DNA of 64,000 bases from an uncultured Enhydrobacter sp. GTDB taxonomy: Bacteria > Pseudomonadota > Gammaproteobacteria > Pseudomonadales > Moraxellaceae. The stretch spans positions 15,030 to 79,029 of the forward strand of contig CAMIOS010000009.1 of assembly GCA_946222995.1 (NCBI GenBank), in the 5' to 3' direction. The translations under genes and the position numbers were made by a program. Position 1 is the first letter of the stretch; every line of letters starts with the position of its first letter. The notes below the pieces were generated by a model. The model did not search any database, was not told the origin of the DNA, and worked only from the letters and a program-made list of their open reading frames with translations. This document shows, piece by piece, positions 54,489-64,000 of the stretch.

Positions 54489-54820
54489 AATTTCTACAAT
54501 GTTTCTCTAAAATGTGTTTCTCTAAAATTTACGGTCAAAATGTTGAATAAAAAGTTAATCATTTACTATAAACCAAAAAAAATGTTATGTCATTATCAGA
54601 ATGGCATAGAACGCTTACTTTTAGTTTATCTAATAACAAAAAAAATTATGGTTAAAAAAATAGCGCAAATTTCGTTTCAATATACTAGTACAAAATAACA
54701 AGCCTGTCAAAATTTTTTCCAATTTTTAAAAAAGTATCAAAAACTGTCTGATGGTTTTACTTTTTGTCCATTTCAACATACAATCTTATAGTCTTTCGCT
54801 CATCATTATCAAGGCTTACC
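54489..54820. other. divergent aroG-lpxB intergenic region
   Basis: These 332 bp hold the tandem repeat at 54500-54529 on the aroG side and otherwise AT-rich sequence. No gene or strong promoter match is seen; promoters for both genes must lie here. Confidence 0.4.
54500..54529. repeat. 15-bp tandem repeat in the aroG leader
   Basis: TGTTTCTCTAAAATG is followed at once by TGTTTCTCTAAAATT (14 of 15 identical). On the aroG strand each copy contains an AGAGAAA ribosome-binding-like element. Confidence 0.75.
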
Positions 54821-56122
54821 ATGACCCTATCTTTTCCCCAACTTTTAAGCGAGCAGGCAAGCGAGCAAGTCAACCAGATTACGCCGTTGGCCGTGCGTCC
54901 AATCGTCATCGGCATTGTGGCGGGCGAGGTGTCTGGCGATGCATTGGGGGCAGATTTTATGCGGCAAATGAATAACTTACGCGATGATATCCTATGGGTG
55001 GGCGTCGGGGGCACCCAAATGGCAGCTCAAGGCTTAAAATCGGTGATTGATATGTCACGGCTTGCGGTCATGGGGCTTGTCGAGGTTATCAAGCATTTGC
55101 CCGATTTATTCAAAGCCCGTGATGCGATTTTGGCAGAATTTGATAAACACAATATCGATATGTTTATCGGCATTGATGCCCCTGATTTTAATCTGCGACT
55201 GGGCAACATGTTAAAGCCCAACGGTATTTTTTGTGTGCAATACGTCAGCCCGTCGATTTGGGCATGGCGAGAAGGGCGGATTGAAAAAATCAAGCAAGCG
55301 ACTGACTTGGTGCTTTGCTTGTTTCCGTTTGAATTGCCTGTGTATCAAAAACACCATCATCCTGCTGTGTGTGTCGGGCATCCGCTCCTCAAAACCATCA
55401 ACCCAGCACTTACCAAGACGCCGATAGAAGAACGCCGCCGGGAGTTGATTTGGGAAAATGACAGTTTGCGGCAATTTTTTGGCAAAGCTTATCAAGGCGA
55501 GATGACCAATATGATAGCGGTGCTGCCCGGCTCTCGTACTGGCGAAATAAAAGCCATTTTGCCAAAAATGCTAGATGCCATTCACAAATTATTGATAGTC
55601 GATGATACCTTATGCTTTGTCATTCCCACGGTGAGCGAAAATCATAAATCCATTGTCGAAAGCTATTTAGATAATGAAACGAGCGAAGTTCGCCAACACG
55701 TGGTCGTCGCTTGTGATGAAAGCCAAGCCGATTTTAGTCAACAAATTATGGCAGCAGCGGATTTAATTTTGCTTGCTTCGGGTACTGCCACGCTTGAGGC
55801 GATGCTACTAAATCGCCCGATGGTGGTGATTTATTCGATGAAAAAAAGCACCTACTGGCTTGCCAAAAAATTGGTCAAAATACCGTATGTGGCATTGCCG
55901 AATATTTTGGCAGGGGAACAAATCGTGCCCGAATTGATACAAGATGCTGCCAATAGCGAAAATATTTGCCGCGTGGTACAGCAAACCTTAAAAGTAAAAA
56001 ACTACAATGACCAATTAGCCGACCTACAGGCCACAACTGACTGGCTAAGAACACAAAGTAACCTTAATCCTGCCAATGCAGTCATAGACAATTGGTTATT
56101 GCACCAAAAAAATCAATGTTGA
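54821..56122 (+). CDS. lpxB: lipid-A-disaccharide synthase
   Basis: LpxB condenses UDP-diacylglucosamine and lipid X to the lipid A disaccharide. The 433-residue protein has GIVAGEVSGDALGADFM, VGVGGTQMAAQGL, FIGIDAPDFNLRL, YVSPSIWAWREGRI and the SGTATLEAML donor-binding segment. The ATG at 54821 with AAGG upstream is the start; an in-frame ATT at 54764 is not family-like. waaA follows after 98 bp, placing two lipooligosaccharide genes together. Confidence 0.95.
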   Translation: MTLSFPQLLSEQASEQVNQITPLAVRPIVIGIVAGEVSGDALGADFMRQMNNLRDDILWVGVGGTQMAAQGLKSVIDMSRLAVMGLVEVIKHLPDLFKARDAILAEFDKHNIDMFIGIDAPDFNLRLGNMLKPNGIFCVQYVSPSIWAWREGRIEKIKQATDLVLCLFPFELPVYQKHHHPAVCVGHPLLKTINPALTKTPIEERRRELIWENDSLRQFFGKAYQGEMTNMIAVLPGSRTGEIKAILPKMLDAIHKLLIVDDTLCFVIPTVSENHKSIVESYLDNETSEVRQHVVVACDESQADFSQQIMAAADLILLASGTATLEAMLLNRPMVVIYSMKKSTYWLAKKLVKIPYVALPNILAGEQIVPELIQDAANSENICRVVQQTLKVKNYNDQLADLQATTDWLRTQSNLNPANAVIDNWLLHQKNQC

Positions 56123-56220
56123 CCGATTTTGCTTAGTTAAATGACATGGTTTTTTTATTGCTATTTTTAACCCCTTTTTTTACAATGGCGGGCATTATTT
56201 TTAGCTAGAATCAGACCGTT

Positions 56221-57525
56221 ATGTCCACCACGCCTTTTTACTATCGCCTGAGCCTATCTCTACTAAAACCGCTCTATAAACTCAAACTTGCTAGCAAAAA
56301 AACCTTGCCTAACGAAGTCAATGAGCGTTTTGGTAAAAACTATGCTGCTATCAAAACCCAAAAGCCAATAATTTGGTGTCATGCCGTGTCGCTTGGCGAA
56401 ACCAACACCGCCGAGCCAATTTTGCAAGGATTGCTTAGCGAAGGCTATGCGTTATGGGTCACCAACACCACCCACACAGGCTATGCCCGAGTCGAGGCGA
56501 TGTTTGCAAGTGAAATAGCAAAAGGCGAGGTGTATCATAGCTTTGTGCCCGTCGATGACGGCAAAGTGATCGATAAATTCCTTGATCATGTCAACCCAGT
56601 CGGGGCATTGTTTATCGAAACCGAACTATGGGGCACAACCTTAGCTAAACTTGAACAACGCCAAATCGCCAGTATTTTGGTCAATGGGCGGTTGTCTGAA
56701 AAATCGTTTAACGGCTATCAAAAGGCAAGCAAACTTAGCCAAAGCATGATGGATAACTTAAGTCTGATTATTGCCCAAGATGCCGATTCGGCAAAACGCT
56801 TTCGCCAACTAGGGGCAACAAGCGATAAAATTCGCATGGCAAGCTCGCTTAAATGGTCGAGTAAAGCCAATCCACTCATGATAAATCGAGCAAATAGCCT
56901 AAGAAAAGAATGGCAATTAGACGTAAGACCGATGATTTTGGCAGCCAGTACCCATGAAGGGGAAGAAACACAAATTTTAGAAAGTTTCGCTCAAATTCGC
57001 AAAAATTTTGCGGATAAAAATCCCTTGCTCATTATCGTCCCTCGTCACCCCGAACGTTTTGAGGAAGTAGCAAAACTCATCGAATCACAAAATTACAAAG
57101 TTATTCGTCGCAGTCATGATGATAAACCAACGACTGAGCATCATGTCTATCTTGCTGACAGTATGGGCGAGCTTGGCGTGTGGTATGCATTGTGTGACAT
57201 GGCGTTTATTGGCGGTTCAGTCGTGGATATCGGCGGGCATAATCCGATTGAAGCGGCGATAGTGGGCAAGCCAATTGTGATGGGACAATATACGCAGTCT
57301 TGTCAGCAAGTGGTTGATAAGCTAAAACAAGTCGGTGCATTACAGCAAGTGGCCAATAGCATAGAACTCACCAATGCGTTAGAAAATTGGCTCAGTCATC
57401 CCGAACAAGCCAAACAAGCGGGACAGGCGGGTCAAGCATTAGCTGAGCAATATCAAGATGCGACCAATCAGCAATTGGCAATGATTAAAGACGTATTGGG
57501 TGATAATGAAAAATTACGGGTATAA
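56221..57525 (+). CDS. waaA: 3-deoxy-D-manno-octulosonic-acid transferase
   Basis: WaaA (KdtA) adds Kdo to lipid IVA at the inner membrane. The 434-residue GT30 enzyme has WCHAVSLGETNTAEPIL with the catalytic Glu, FIETELWGTTLAKL, LAASTHEGEET, VPRHPERF and GGSVVDIGGHNPIEAA. The N-terminal membrane-associated helix of the family is present (FYYRLSLSLLKPLYKLKLA). It lies 98 bp after lpxB on the same strand. Confidence 0.94.
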   Translation: MSTTPFYYRLSLSLLKPLYKLKLASKKTLPNEVNERFGKNYAAIKTQKPIIWCHAVSLGETNTAEPILQGLLSEGYALWVTNTTHTGYARVEAMFASEIAKGEVYHSFVPVDDGKVIDKFLDHVNPVGALFIETELWGTTLAKLEQRQIASILVNGRLSEKSFNGYQKASKLSQSMMDNLSLIIAQDADSAKRFRQLGATSDKIRMASSLKWSSKANPLMINRANSLRKEWQLDVRPMILAASTHEGEETQILESFAQIRKNFADKNPLLIIVPRHPERFEEVAKLIESQNYKVIRRSHDDKPTTEHHVYLADSMGELGVWYALCDMAFIGGSVVDIGGHNPIEAAIVGKPIVMGQYTQSCQQVVDKLKQVGALQQVANSIELTNALENWLSHPEQAKQAGQAGQALAEQYQDATNQQLAMIKDVLGDNEKLRV

Positions 57526-57653
57526 ACCCAAGTGCGGCTAATGGATAATGAGTTTCCCACCCAAAATGGCAAAATTTTGATTGATGATGTGGGCGATGAA
57601 TAACTATTAAAAAACTAAAAATCCGGTGTTTAATATAATAAATTTACTTTTGT

Positions 57654-57989
57654 CTATTTTATGCAGACTTGTCTAACAATACCACGCATGACATGATCAC
57701 CGCCAAAGACTTGTTTATCCTCTTGTACGGCAGTACGAGATTGTCCCATTTTCCCTTCCGTGATATCTCGCACTGTTTTTGTAGGGCAATAAACGCGATA
57801 CGTCATATCATAACTAAAATCATTACCTGGCTCACCACTATAGTAATTAAAACTCACAACCAATAAACCTTTAGGCTCAGTATTAGGGTGAAAATAATGT
57901 TCAATGATATAGCCACGCATTGGAGAAGCAGAAGCGGTTAAGATGATTAGAGTAGTAAAAGCAAGAATAGTTTGAAAAATACGCTTCAT
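57654..57989 (-). CDS. small secreted protein of unknown function
   Basis: From the ATG at 57989 (GGA 7 bp upstream) the 111-residue protein has a signal peptide, MKRIFQTILAFTTLIILTAS ending at ASA-S. The mature part has two cysteine positions, in VYCPTKTVRD and at the C terminus (RQVCIK), which could pair, and a YIIEHYFHPNTEPKGLLVVS strand-rich start. Not recognised. An in-frame extension to 58088 crosses the bdhA terminator and is unlikely. Confidence 0.65.
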   Translation of the reverse strand: MKRIFQTILAFTTLIILTASASPMRGYIIEHYFHPNTEPKGLLVVSFNYYSGEPGNDFSYDMTYRVYCPTKTVRDITEGKMGQSRTAVQEDKQVFGGDHVMRGIVRQVCIK

Positions 57990-58040
57990 GTGTTGTCCAA
58001 AACAAACATTATTAATTGACTTTATTTTAGACAAAAATTT

Positions 58041-58078
58041 AGAAAAAGAAAACCCTTTATTGCAATCATAAAGGGTTT
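58041..58078 (-). terminator. terminator of the adc-bdhA operon
   Basis: AAACCCTTTAT pairs with ATAAAGGGTTT around TGCAATC. On the minus strand it is followed by a T-rich tract (TTTTCTTTTTCT). It lies 20 bp after the bdhA stop. Confidence 0.82.
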
Positions 58079-58097
58079 CAATAATCACAAAGAAAAA

Positions 58098-58898
58098 TTA
58101 TTTCATACACCAGCCATGACTGGCGATAAATGATTGACCTGTCATCGCATTGGTTGGAAAAGCGCTCAAGAATAACGCCAACTGCGCGATATCATCCACT
58201 GTGGTAAACTCGCCATCCACCGTTTCGCCAAGCATCACTTTTTTCACCACCTCTTCTTCGCTAATGCCTTTTTCTTTGGCTTGTTCAGGAATTTGTTTTT
58301 CAACCAGCGGCGTACGTACAAAGCCTGGACAAATCACATAGGAACGAACATTGTGGGCAGCCCCTTCTTTGGCAAGGGTACGGCTTAGACCTAATAACCC
58401 ATGTTTAGCAGTCACATACGGTGATTTAAGCGGTGAGGCTTCATGCGAATGTACCGAACCCATATAAATCACCGTGCCAATTTTATCGTTCTGATACATA
58501 TATTTTAAGGCGGCTTTGGTGGTCAAAAATGCCCCATCTAGATGGATAGCAAGCATTTTTTTCCAATCTGCAAATTCCATTTTTTCAATTGGGTTAATGA
58601 TTTGGATGCCTGCATTTGATACTAAAATATCAATATCACCAAATTCTTTAACCAGTTTATCCACGCCTGCGTTGACCGCCTCTTCGTTGGTCACATCCAT
58701 CGCTATCGCCACGGCTTTACCACCTGTGGCTTTGATTTCATCGACGGTTTTTTGGGCAGCGTCGAGGTTAATATCAGCGATACCCACGGCTGCCCCTGCT
58801 TTGGCGTAAGTTTCGGCGATATCCCGCCCAATACCAGAAGCAGAACCTGTGACTAATGCGACTTTTCCGGTTAACTCTTGAGTAAGTTGCGTTGCCAT
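58098..58898 (-). CDS. bdhA: 3-hydroxybutyrate dehydrogenase
   Basis: The 266-residue short-chain dehydrogenase has [16 protein letters not shown] in [10 protein letters not shown], and the catalytic Ser-Tyr-Lys ([23 protein letters not shown]). The [20 protein letters not shown] segment and the overall length fit D-3-hydroxybutyrate dehydrogenase. It interconverts 3-hydroxybutyrate and acetoacetate with NAD. AAGGAAAT precedes the ATG. It is the second gene of adc-bdhA, 51 bp downstream, which supports the assignment. Confidence 0.9.
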   Translation of the reverse strand: MATQLTQELTGKVALVTGSASGIGRDIAETYAKAGAAVGIADINLDAAQKTVDEIKATGGKAVAIAMDVTNEEAVNAGVDKLVKEFGDIDILVSNAGIQIINPIEKMEFADWKKMLAIHLDGAFLTTKAALKYMYQNDKIGTVIYMGSVHSHEASPLKSPYVTAKHGLLGLSRTLAKEGAAHNVRSYVICPGFVRTPLVEKQIPEQAKEKGISEEEVVKKVMLGETVDGEFTTVDDIAQLALFLSAFPTNAMTGQSFIASHGWCMK

Positions 58899-58949
58899 AT
58901 TTTTATTTCCTTATTGGTTGTTGTCATGGTGAGTTGTTTTAATAGTTCG

Positions 58950-59753
58950 TTATTTTATATTGGGATAAAAATTACTGGCGTGTTTATGCGGATTACATTC
59001 GGGATCTGCTAAATAATCAAACGCCACTTCGCCCAAATCGAGGGTTAAATTTGCAATGACATGCGAAGTTTTAACAATTTCGAGTACAGGTAATTTTGAA
59101 ACCGGTGCCATCACATGGTCAAACAGTTGCAAAGTCGCAGGTCCGGTATAGGCTTCTTTGACCTCAACTTGGGATAAATAATACCGCACCAGCTCGCAAA
59201 TACGGGGAGTACCGTCCACATGAGGGATGAGCTTTAGCAGATAGTTAGGGGTTTTTTCCATGTTGGCTTGGGTGGTCGCTTTATCCACGGCATCGTATTT
59301 ATACGCCATGGTGCCTGTCGCTACTCGCACACTGCCATAATCAAGCGTGCCAAGCAACGTGTCGGTGTTATCAACTTTTAACACAGGCGTCGCCATTTTT
59401 TTGGGAAAGCCCCACAGTTCACGCCCGCCCGCTGTGGGACCAAAGTCGTCCAAAAACATACAATGCGTGTAATTGGCTTTTCGCCCTTCGGGATCAATCA
59501 CTTCGATAACTTGCCCCGATTCGGTATAGTTACCAAAGCCTGTGCTGTTTGGCATGCGAATAAATTCATAACTAACAAGAGCATCATCGGTGATTTGTAA
59601 GGGTTCGGGAACGACAGCTCGGAGTTTTTCAGGGTCAGTGCGATAGGTAATGATAAAATATTCACGGTCAAAAAATTGGTAAGGACCATTGGAAGCGGGG
59701 GGCGCAGTAAACGGCATAAAGGTGGCATTATCCACGATATCGATGGCTTTCAT
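58950..59753 (-). CDS. adc: acetoacetate decarboxylase
   Basis: Adc decarboxylates acetoacetate to acetone. The 267-residue protein has the active-site segment [15 protein letters not shown] with the Schiff-base lysine, plus [20 protein letters not shown] near the N terminus and the Glu in [15 protein letters not shown] precedes the ATG. With bdhA downstream it handles ketone bodies, for example from polyhydroxybutyrate or fatty acids. No PHB synthase gene is in the window. Confidence 0.9.
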   Translation of the reverse strand: MKAIDIVDNATFMPFTAPPASNGPYQFFDREYFIITYRTDPEKLRAVVPEPLQITDDALVSYEFIRMPNSTGFGNYTESGQVIEVIDPEGRKANYTHCMFLDDFGPTAGGRELWGFPKKMATPVLKVDNTDTLLGTLDYGSVRVATGTMAYKYDAVDKATTQANMEKTPNYLLKLIPHVDGTPRICELVRYYLSQVEVKEAYTGPATLQLFDHVMAPVSKLPVLEIVKTSHVIANLTLDLGEVAFDYLADPECNPHKHASNFYPNIK

Positions 59754-59904
59754 GGGTTTTCCTATTATTGTGTATGTTATTATTAAAAATTATTAAAATG
59801 GCATTTGTTGTGATGATAAAGCTTGTTTATGATACACCGAACTGGCTTAGTGTAAACTTAGCGATTGCTAAAAAATTGTTATGTTTTTGTAATATTATTT
59901 TAAA

Positions 59905-60615
59905 TTAACTTAGCAAAACCTGACCACATAATACACTTATAACATTTTCCGTGCGTAAAATCCGCTGTCCAAGATGGGCAGGCGTGAAGCCAATTTTTTC
60001 AAATAATGCCACTTCATAGTCAATCCAACCGCCTTCCGCGCCGATAACTAAAACTGTTGCTTGATTGGGTTGATAAACTTGCGAAAAATGCTTGGCAGCG
60101 TAAGGGTGAGCGATAATTGCTTGTTTACCTTTAATGCTAGTAGGCAATTCATCTTCCACAAATGGTTTTAGGCGTTTTTTTAGTTCCACTTGTAGCGGCA
60201 CCGTATCACAGCCTTGTTGTAAGCCTTCGATAATATACTCGTCAATTTTGGCTAAAAATGGGCTTTGCCAATAGCTTTTCTCGCTGCGATAACTGTTTAC
60301 CAAAATCAGCTTTTGTACGCCCATGGCGGTCATATCCATGACAAGCCGACGTAACACTTTGGGGCGAGGAAGGGCTAAAATCACGATAAGATTAAGCTTT
60401 TTAGGCGGTAACGTGTCACAAATGATATTAGATAAAATAAGTGAATTTTGCTCAAGATTTTCCACGATTGCCGTACCTAGATGACCATTTGTGATGCCCA
60501 CTTTTAGCGTATCGCCGATTTGCGGTTTTAGCGTTTCATGACAATGTTTAAGCAAAGTTGGGTTGGTTAAGGTAACGCGGTCTTGGGTGTCGGGTGGTAA
60601 TAAAATAATATTCAT
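59905..60615 (-). CDS. rsmE: 16S rRNA (uracil-1498-N3)-methyltransferase
   Basis: This 236-residue SPOUT-class enzyme methylates U1498 of 16S rRNA. It has the knot motifs LIVILALPRPKVLRRLVMDM, VLVIGAEGGWIDYE and a C-terminal LGQRILRTENVISVLCGQ typical of RsmE. I chose ATG 60615 (MNIILLPPDTQDR); an ATG at 60630 adds five residues. Both lie within 17 bases of the end of the leuB terminator T-run, which leaves little or no leader. Confidence 0.88.
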   Translation of the reverse strand: MNIILLPPDTQDRVTLTNPTLLKHCHETLKPQIGDTLKVGITNGHLGTAIVENLEQNSLILSNIICDTLPPKKLNLIVILALPRPKVLRRLVMDMTAMGVQKLILVNSYRSEKSYWQSPFLAKIDEYIIEGLQQGCDTVPLQVELKKRLKPFVEDELPTSIKGKQAIIAHPYAAKHFSQVYQPNQATVLVIGAEGGWIDYEVALFEKIGFTPAHLGQRILRTENVISVLCGQVLLS

Positions 60616-60630
60616 ACAATGTTTGGTCAT

Positions 60631-60665
60631 AAAAAAATGCCCCAATCTTACACAAAGTTGGGGCA
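60631..60665 (-). terminator. rho-independent terminator of leuCDB
   Basis: On the minus strand TGCCCCAA pairs with TTGGGGCA around a 12-base loop and is followed by seven T. The rsmE start codon comes at the end of the T-run or 15 bases later. Confidence 0.82.
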
Positions 60666-60688
60666 ATCGCCTAGCAAAAAATTGCCTG

Positions 60689-61759
60689 TCAGAGGTTTGC
60701 TACGACGGCATCGCCCATTTGGCTACAGGTTACTAGCGTTGTGCCTTCCTCAAAAATATCGCCTGTTCTTAGGCCTTGTTCTAGCACTTTTTGTACGGCA
60801 GTTTCAACTTGTTTGGCACGTTGTTCATTGTTAAGACTATAACGTAATAACATGGCTAATGATAAGATGGTGGCAAGCGGATTGGCTTTATCCTGACCTG
60901 CGATATCAGGCGCAGAGCCGTGTGATGGCTCGTATAGCCCTTTGCCGTTTTCATCAAGGCTTGCCGAAGGTAGCATACCGATAGAGCCTGTCAACATTGA
61001 GGCTTGGTCAGATAAAATATCGCCAAAAATATTGCCTGTCGCTATCACGTCAAATTGTTTAGGATTTTTGACCAGTTGCATGGCGGCGTTATCAACATAC
61101 ATATGCGACAATTCCACGTCTGGATAGTCTTTGGCGACTTCAGTAAAAATCTGTTTCCAGAGTTCAGTAGTCTCAAGGACGTTGGCTTTATCAACAGAAC
61201 AGAGTTTTTTACCCCGTTTTTGGGCGGCTTCAAAGGCGACTTTGGCGATACGGCGGATTTCCGTTTCGCTGTATTTCATGGTGTTAAAGCCTTCCCGCTC
61301 GCCATTATCGAGGGTACGGATGCCCCGCGGTTCACCAAAATAAATATCGCCAGTCAGCTCCCGCACGATTAAAATATCCAAACCTGCCACGACTTCGGGT
61401 TTTAATGTCGAGGCATTGGCAAGTTCTTTATATAAAATCGCAGGGCGTAAGTTACCAAATAAGTTTAAATCCTTACGAATAGCGAGTAATCCACGTTCGG
61501 GGCGAAGTGGGCGGTCCAGCTTATCATATTGGGGGCCTCCGACTGCACCCAGTAGCACAGCATCGGCTTTGCGGCAGAGTTCTTGGGTGGGAGCGGGGTA
61601 TGGCGAGCCGTATTTATCGTAAGCAGAGCCGCCCAATTCAGCATATTCATAGTGAGCATCTAAGCCTTGTTCAATCAATTTATCAAGAACTTTGACGGCT
61701 TGCCCAATAATTTCAGGGCCAATACCGTCCCCTTTTAATATGGCGATTGATTTTGTCAT
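60689..61759 (-). CDS. leuB: 3-isopropylmalate dehydrogenase
   Basis: LeuB oxidises and decarboxylates 3-isopropylmalate in leucine synthesis. The 356-residue protein has [46 protein letters not shown] and the [20 protein letters not shown] metal/NAD segment. AAGGAT precedes the ATG at 61759; an upstream extension to 61789 overlaps leuD and is not real. It is the last gene of leuC-leuD-leuB. Confidence 0.97.
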   Translation of the reverse strand: MTKSIAILKGDGIGPEIIGQAVKVLDKLIEQGLDAHYEYAELGGSAYDKYGSPYPAPTQELCRKADAVLLGAVGGPQYDKLDRPLRPERGLLAIRKDLNLFGNLRPAILYKELANASTLKPEVVAGLDILIVRELTGDIYFGEPRGIRTLDNGEREGFNTMKYSETEIRRIAKVAFEAAQKRGKKLCSVDKANVLETTELWKQIFTEVAKDYPDVELSHMYVDNAAMQLVKNPKQFDVIATGNIFGDILSDQASMLTGSIGMLPSASLDENGKGLYEPSHGSAPDIAGQDKANPLATILSLAMLLRYSLNNEQRAKQVETAVQKVLEQGLRTGDIFEEGTTLVTCSQMGDAVVANL

Positions 61760-61773
61760 TTTATGATCCTTTT

Positions 61774-62412
61774 TTAAGCGAAAATCCACGGTCTATCTGC
61801 TTTTGTCTTATTTTCATATTGCTCAATCGCTTCTTTATTTTGTAAGGTCAAACCAATATCATCTAGCCCATTTAGTAAACAATGTTTACGAAAAGCATCG
61901 ACTTCAAAATCGTAGACTTTACCACTTGGTGAAATCACTTGTTGGTTGGGTAAATCGACAGTTAATTGATAGCCTACTGTGGCAAAGCATTCATCAAACA
62001 ATTCGTCCACATCGCTTTCACGTAACACAACGGGTAACATACCATTTTTAAAGCAATTATTATAAAAAATATCGGCAAAACTGGGGGCAATCACGGTACG
62101 AAAGCCATATTCTTCGAGTGCCCAAGGGGCGTGTTCCCGGCTTGAACCACAGCCGAAGTTTTCACGCGCCAGTAAAATTGTTGCCCCTTGATAGCGGGGT
62201 TGATTTAGCACGAAATCGGGATTTTTAGGACGTTTGGCAGGGTCTTGTCCAATATAACCTTCATCAAGGTAGCGAAGTTCATCGAACAGATTGACGCCAA
62301 AGCCGGTACGTTTGATAGATTTTAAAAATTGTTTTGGAATAATTAAATCGGTATCGACATTTGAGCGGTCTAGTGGGGCGACAATGCCTTGTTCGGTGGT
62401 GTATTTTTTCAT
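61774..62412 (-). CDS. leuD: 3-isopropylmalate dehydratase small subunit
   Basis: LeuD forms isopropylmalate isomerase with LeuC. The 212-residue protein has [20 protein letters not shown], the swivelling-domain motif [20 protein letters not shown] and [27 protein letters not shown] precedes the ATG. It lies 9 bp after leuC and 14 bp before leuB. Confidence 0.97.
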   Translation of the reverse strand: MKKYTTEQGIVAPLDRSNVDTDLIIPKQFLKSIKRTGFGVNLFDELRYLDEGYIGQDPAKRPKNPDFVLNQPRYQGATILLARENFGCGSSREHAPWALEEYGFRTVIAPSFADIFYNNCFKNGMLPVVLRESDVDELFDECFATVGYQLTVDLPNQQVISPSGKVYDFEVDAFRKHCLLNGLDDIGLTLQNKEAIEQYENKTKADRPWIFA

Positions 62413-62421
62413 GTTTTTTCC

Positions 62422-63840
62422 TTAAAAATCCCTAACATCAACAAAATGCCCCGCAATCGCTGCCGCTGCCGCCATCGCAGGTGACACCAAATGCGTGCGT
62501 CCGCCATTGCCTTGTCGTCCTTCAAAGTTGCGGTTACTGGTACTGGCACAATGCTCTTGTGGCTCAAGTTTATCGGCATTCATCGCAAGACACATCGAGC
62601 ATCCTGGCTCACGCCACTCAAAGCCCGCATCACGAAAGATTTTATCCAGCCCTTCGCTTTCGGCTTGTTGCTTGACCAAGCCAGAGCCAGCCACCACAAT
62701 GGCTTCTTTAATGGTATCTGCCACTTTGCGACCTTTGATCACTTCAGCGGCGGCTCGCATATCTTCAATCCGAGAATTGGTGCATGAGCCGATAAAAATA
62801 CGGTCGAGCTTGATATCGCTCACCGCTTGTCCTGCATTTAATCCCATATACTTATAAGCACGTGTCCACGCATTTTTTTGTACGTCGTCTTTTGCCATGT
62901 CAAGGGTTGGGATAGTTTGGGTAATTGCTACCACCATTTCGGGCGACGTGCCCCAAGACACTTGTGGTACGATACTACTACCATCAATTTCAATCACTTT
63001 ATCAAATGTTGCGTCGTCGTCGGAATGTAGGGTTTGCCAGTATTGCACCGCTTTATCCCATAATTCACCTGTTGGGGCATACGGGCGCCCTTTAACATAG
63101 TCAATGGTGGTCGCATCAACGCCGACCATACCGACCCTTGCGCCCGCCTCGATGGCCATATTACACACGGTCATACGTCCTTCCATACTCATATCACGGA
63201 ATACTTGCCCGCCAAATTCGATGGCATAACCGGTGCCGCCTGCCGTGCCGATTTTGGCGATAATGGCTAAAACCACGTCTTTTGGGGTCACGCCTTGCCC
63301 AAGTTTACCATCCACTTTAATGAGCATATTTTTCATTTTCTTTTGCACAAGGCATTGGGTTGCCAAAACGTGTTCGACCTCGCTGGTACCAATGCCATGA
63401 GCCAAACATCCCAATGCCCCATGTGTGGCAGTATGAGAATCGCCACAAACAACCGTCATCCCAGGTAACACCAAACCTTGCTCGGGACCAACCACGTGCA
63501 CAATGCCTTGGCGGATATCATTGATGGTAAATTCGGTGATGTTAAATTTTTGGCAATTCTCGTCCAGCGTTTGGACTTGAATGCGTGAAATCTCATCTTT
63601 GATCCCTGCCACGCCCGCAGCACGTTCTTTTTTGACGGTTGGGACATTGTGGTCGGGGGTAGCGATATTAGCGTTTAATCGCCACGGTTTGCGACCTGCA
63701 AGTTCTAGCCCCTCAAAGGCTTGTGGACTGGTGACTTCATGTAGTAAATGGCGGTCAATATAAATGAGGCTTGAGCCATCATCTCGTTGTAAGACTAAGT
63801 GGTCTTGCCAAAGTTTGTCGTATAAAGTTTTGCCTGTCAT
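62422..63840 (-). CDS. leuC: 3-isopropylmalate dehydratase large subunit
   Basis: LeuC is the [4Fe-4S] aconitase-type subunit. The 472-residue protein has [32 protein letters not shown] and the cluster cysteines FIGSCTNSR and [11 protein letters not shown]. It is the first gene of leuC-leuD-leuB; leuA lies elsewhere. An extended -10 (TGcTATACT) ends about 30 bp upstream, giving a very short leader without room for a leucine attenuator. Confidence 0.97.
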   Translation of the reverse strand: MTGKTLYDKLWQDHLVLQRDDGSSLIYIDRHLLHEVTSPQAFEGLELAGRKPWRLNANIATPDHNVPTVKKERAAGVAGIKDEISRIQVQTLDENCQKFNITEFTINDIRQGIVHVVGPEQGLVLPGMTVVCGDSHTATHGALGCLAHGIGTSEVEHVLATQCLVQKKMKNMLIKVDGKLGQGVTPKDVVLAIIAKIGTAGGTGYAIEFGGQVFRDMSMEGRMTVCNMAIEAGARVGMVGVDATTIDYVKGRPYAPTGELWDKAVQYWQTLHSDDDATFDKVIEIDGSSIVPQVSWGTSPEMVVAITQTIPTLDMAKDDVQKNAWTRAYKYMGLNAGQAVSDIKLDRIFIGSCTNSRIEDMRAAAEVIKGRKVADTIKEAIVVAGSGLVKQQAESEGLDKIFRDAGFEWREPGCSMCLAMNADKLEPQEHCASTSNRNFEGRQGNGGRTHLVSPAMAAAAAIAGHFVDVRDF

Positions 63841-63870
63841 GGGTTTTTCCAGTGTTGTTTTGATTGTGAG

Positions 63871-63879
63871 AGTATAGCA
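63871..63879 (-). promoter_or_regulatory. extended -10 promoter of leuCDB
   Basis: On the minus strand TG-C-TATACT is an extended -10 match, 31 bp before the leuC ATG. The -35 region is only AT-rich. The rest of the sequence to the window edge (63880-64000) shows no gene. Confidence 0.55.
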
Positions 63880-64000
63880 AATTTTTTATATAAATTTAAT
63901 TGATGATTTTTATTAATTTAAAAACTTTTTGGAATTTATTTTAAAGTTATAGAACTTACGCACTATCTTAAACTAAAAAGACATGATAGCCCTAGCTAAA

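Noticed and set aside
57532..57603. Short frame after waaA (GTG at 57532, about 23 residues, ending ILIDDVGDE)
   Set aside because: No ribosome binding site, no recognisable family, and too short to separate from chance; it could be a gene remnant.
62491..62857. Two overlapping plus-strand frames opposite leuC
   Set aside because: Shadows of the certain leuC gene with no independent start signal.

Overview
The window is an ordinary, gene-dense chromosomal segment of a gammaproteobacterium. The best fit is the family Moraxellaceae, most likely a Moraxella/Faucicola-type organism (inference from content, not from a search). Pointers are a TyrA-AroA fusion, transhydrogenase split into pntAA/pntAB/pntB, a rubredoxin/rubredoxin-reductase pair, a pyrB with an inactive dihydroorotase-like partner, lpxB plus waaA for lipooligosaccharide, and a CsrA with a long C-terminal tail. 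No rRNA or tRNA gene, CRISPR array, prophage or intact insertion sequence was recognised.

Layout. 1-5.4 kb: end of ubiJ, ubiB, then a leftward rubA-rubB-hydrolase group, and apt. 5.4-12.7 kb: talB, pheA, a YihY-type membrane protein with a long tail, wrbA-DUF2069, nth and ppa. 12.7-17.7 kb: fbp plus a SpoU methyltransferase leftward, then pyrB and pyrC' with a VapBC-like pair and a Sel1-repeat remnant inserted between them. 17.7-26.2 kb: a tiny secreted-peptide gene, a DUF2127 protein, tyrA-aroA, rarD, folB and a degenerate folK, a PilR-like regulator, rnz. 26.3-31.7 kb: pntAA-pntAB-pntB, iscX, and a leftward adenosyltransferase-fetA-fetB group. 31.8-40.3 kb: cysS, guaB with an attenuator-like leader, a lipoprotein, glmM-pdxH, nadK, ung-tadA. 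40.3-50.7 kb: HopJ-family gene, csrA, lysC, yghU, a ClsC-like phospholipase D protein, dapE, argO, a 2-oxoglutarate oxygenase, rlmJ, pssA. 50.7-64 kb: uup, slyX, a frameshifted small gene, aroG, lpxB, waaA, a small secreted protein, adc-bdhA (ketone-body metabolism), rsmE and the leftward leuC-leuD-leuB operon.

Functional themes are aromatic amino acids (aroG, tyrA-aroA, pheA), lysine/aspartate and leucine synthesis (lysC, dapE, leuCDB), nucleotide synthesis and salvage (pyrB/pyrC', guaB, apt), envelope synthesis (glmM, lpxB, waaA, pssA, clsC) and RNA modification/processing. These are scattered single genes and short operons. I saw no convincing new multigene system. The best leads are local: the CsrA tail, the VapBC/Sel1 insertion in the pyr locus, the guaB leader hairpin, the rsmE start abutting a terminator, an internal lysC start, a broken small gene beside slyX, and a 41-residue secreted peptide.
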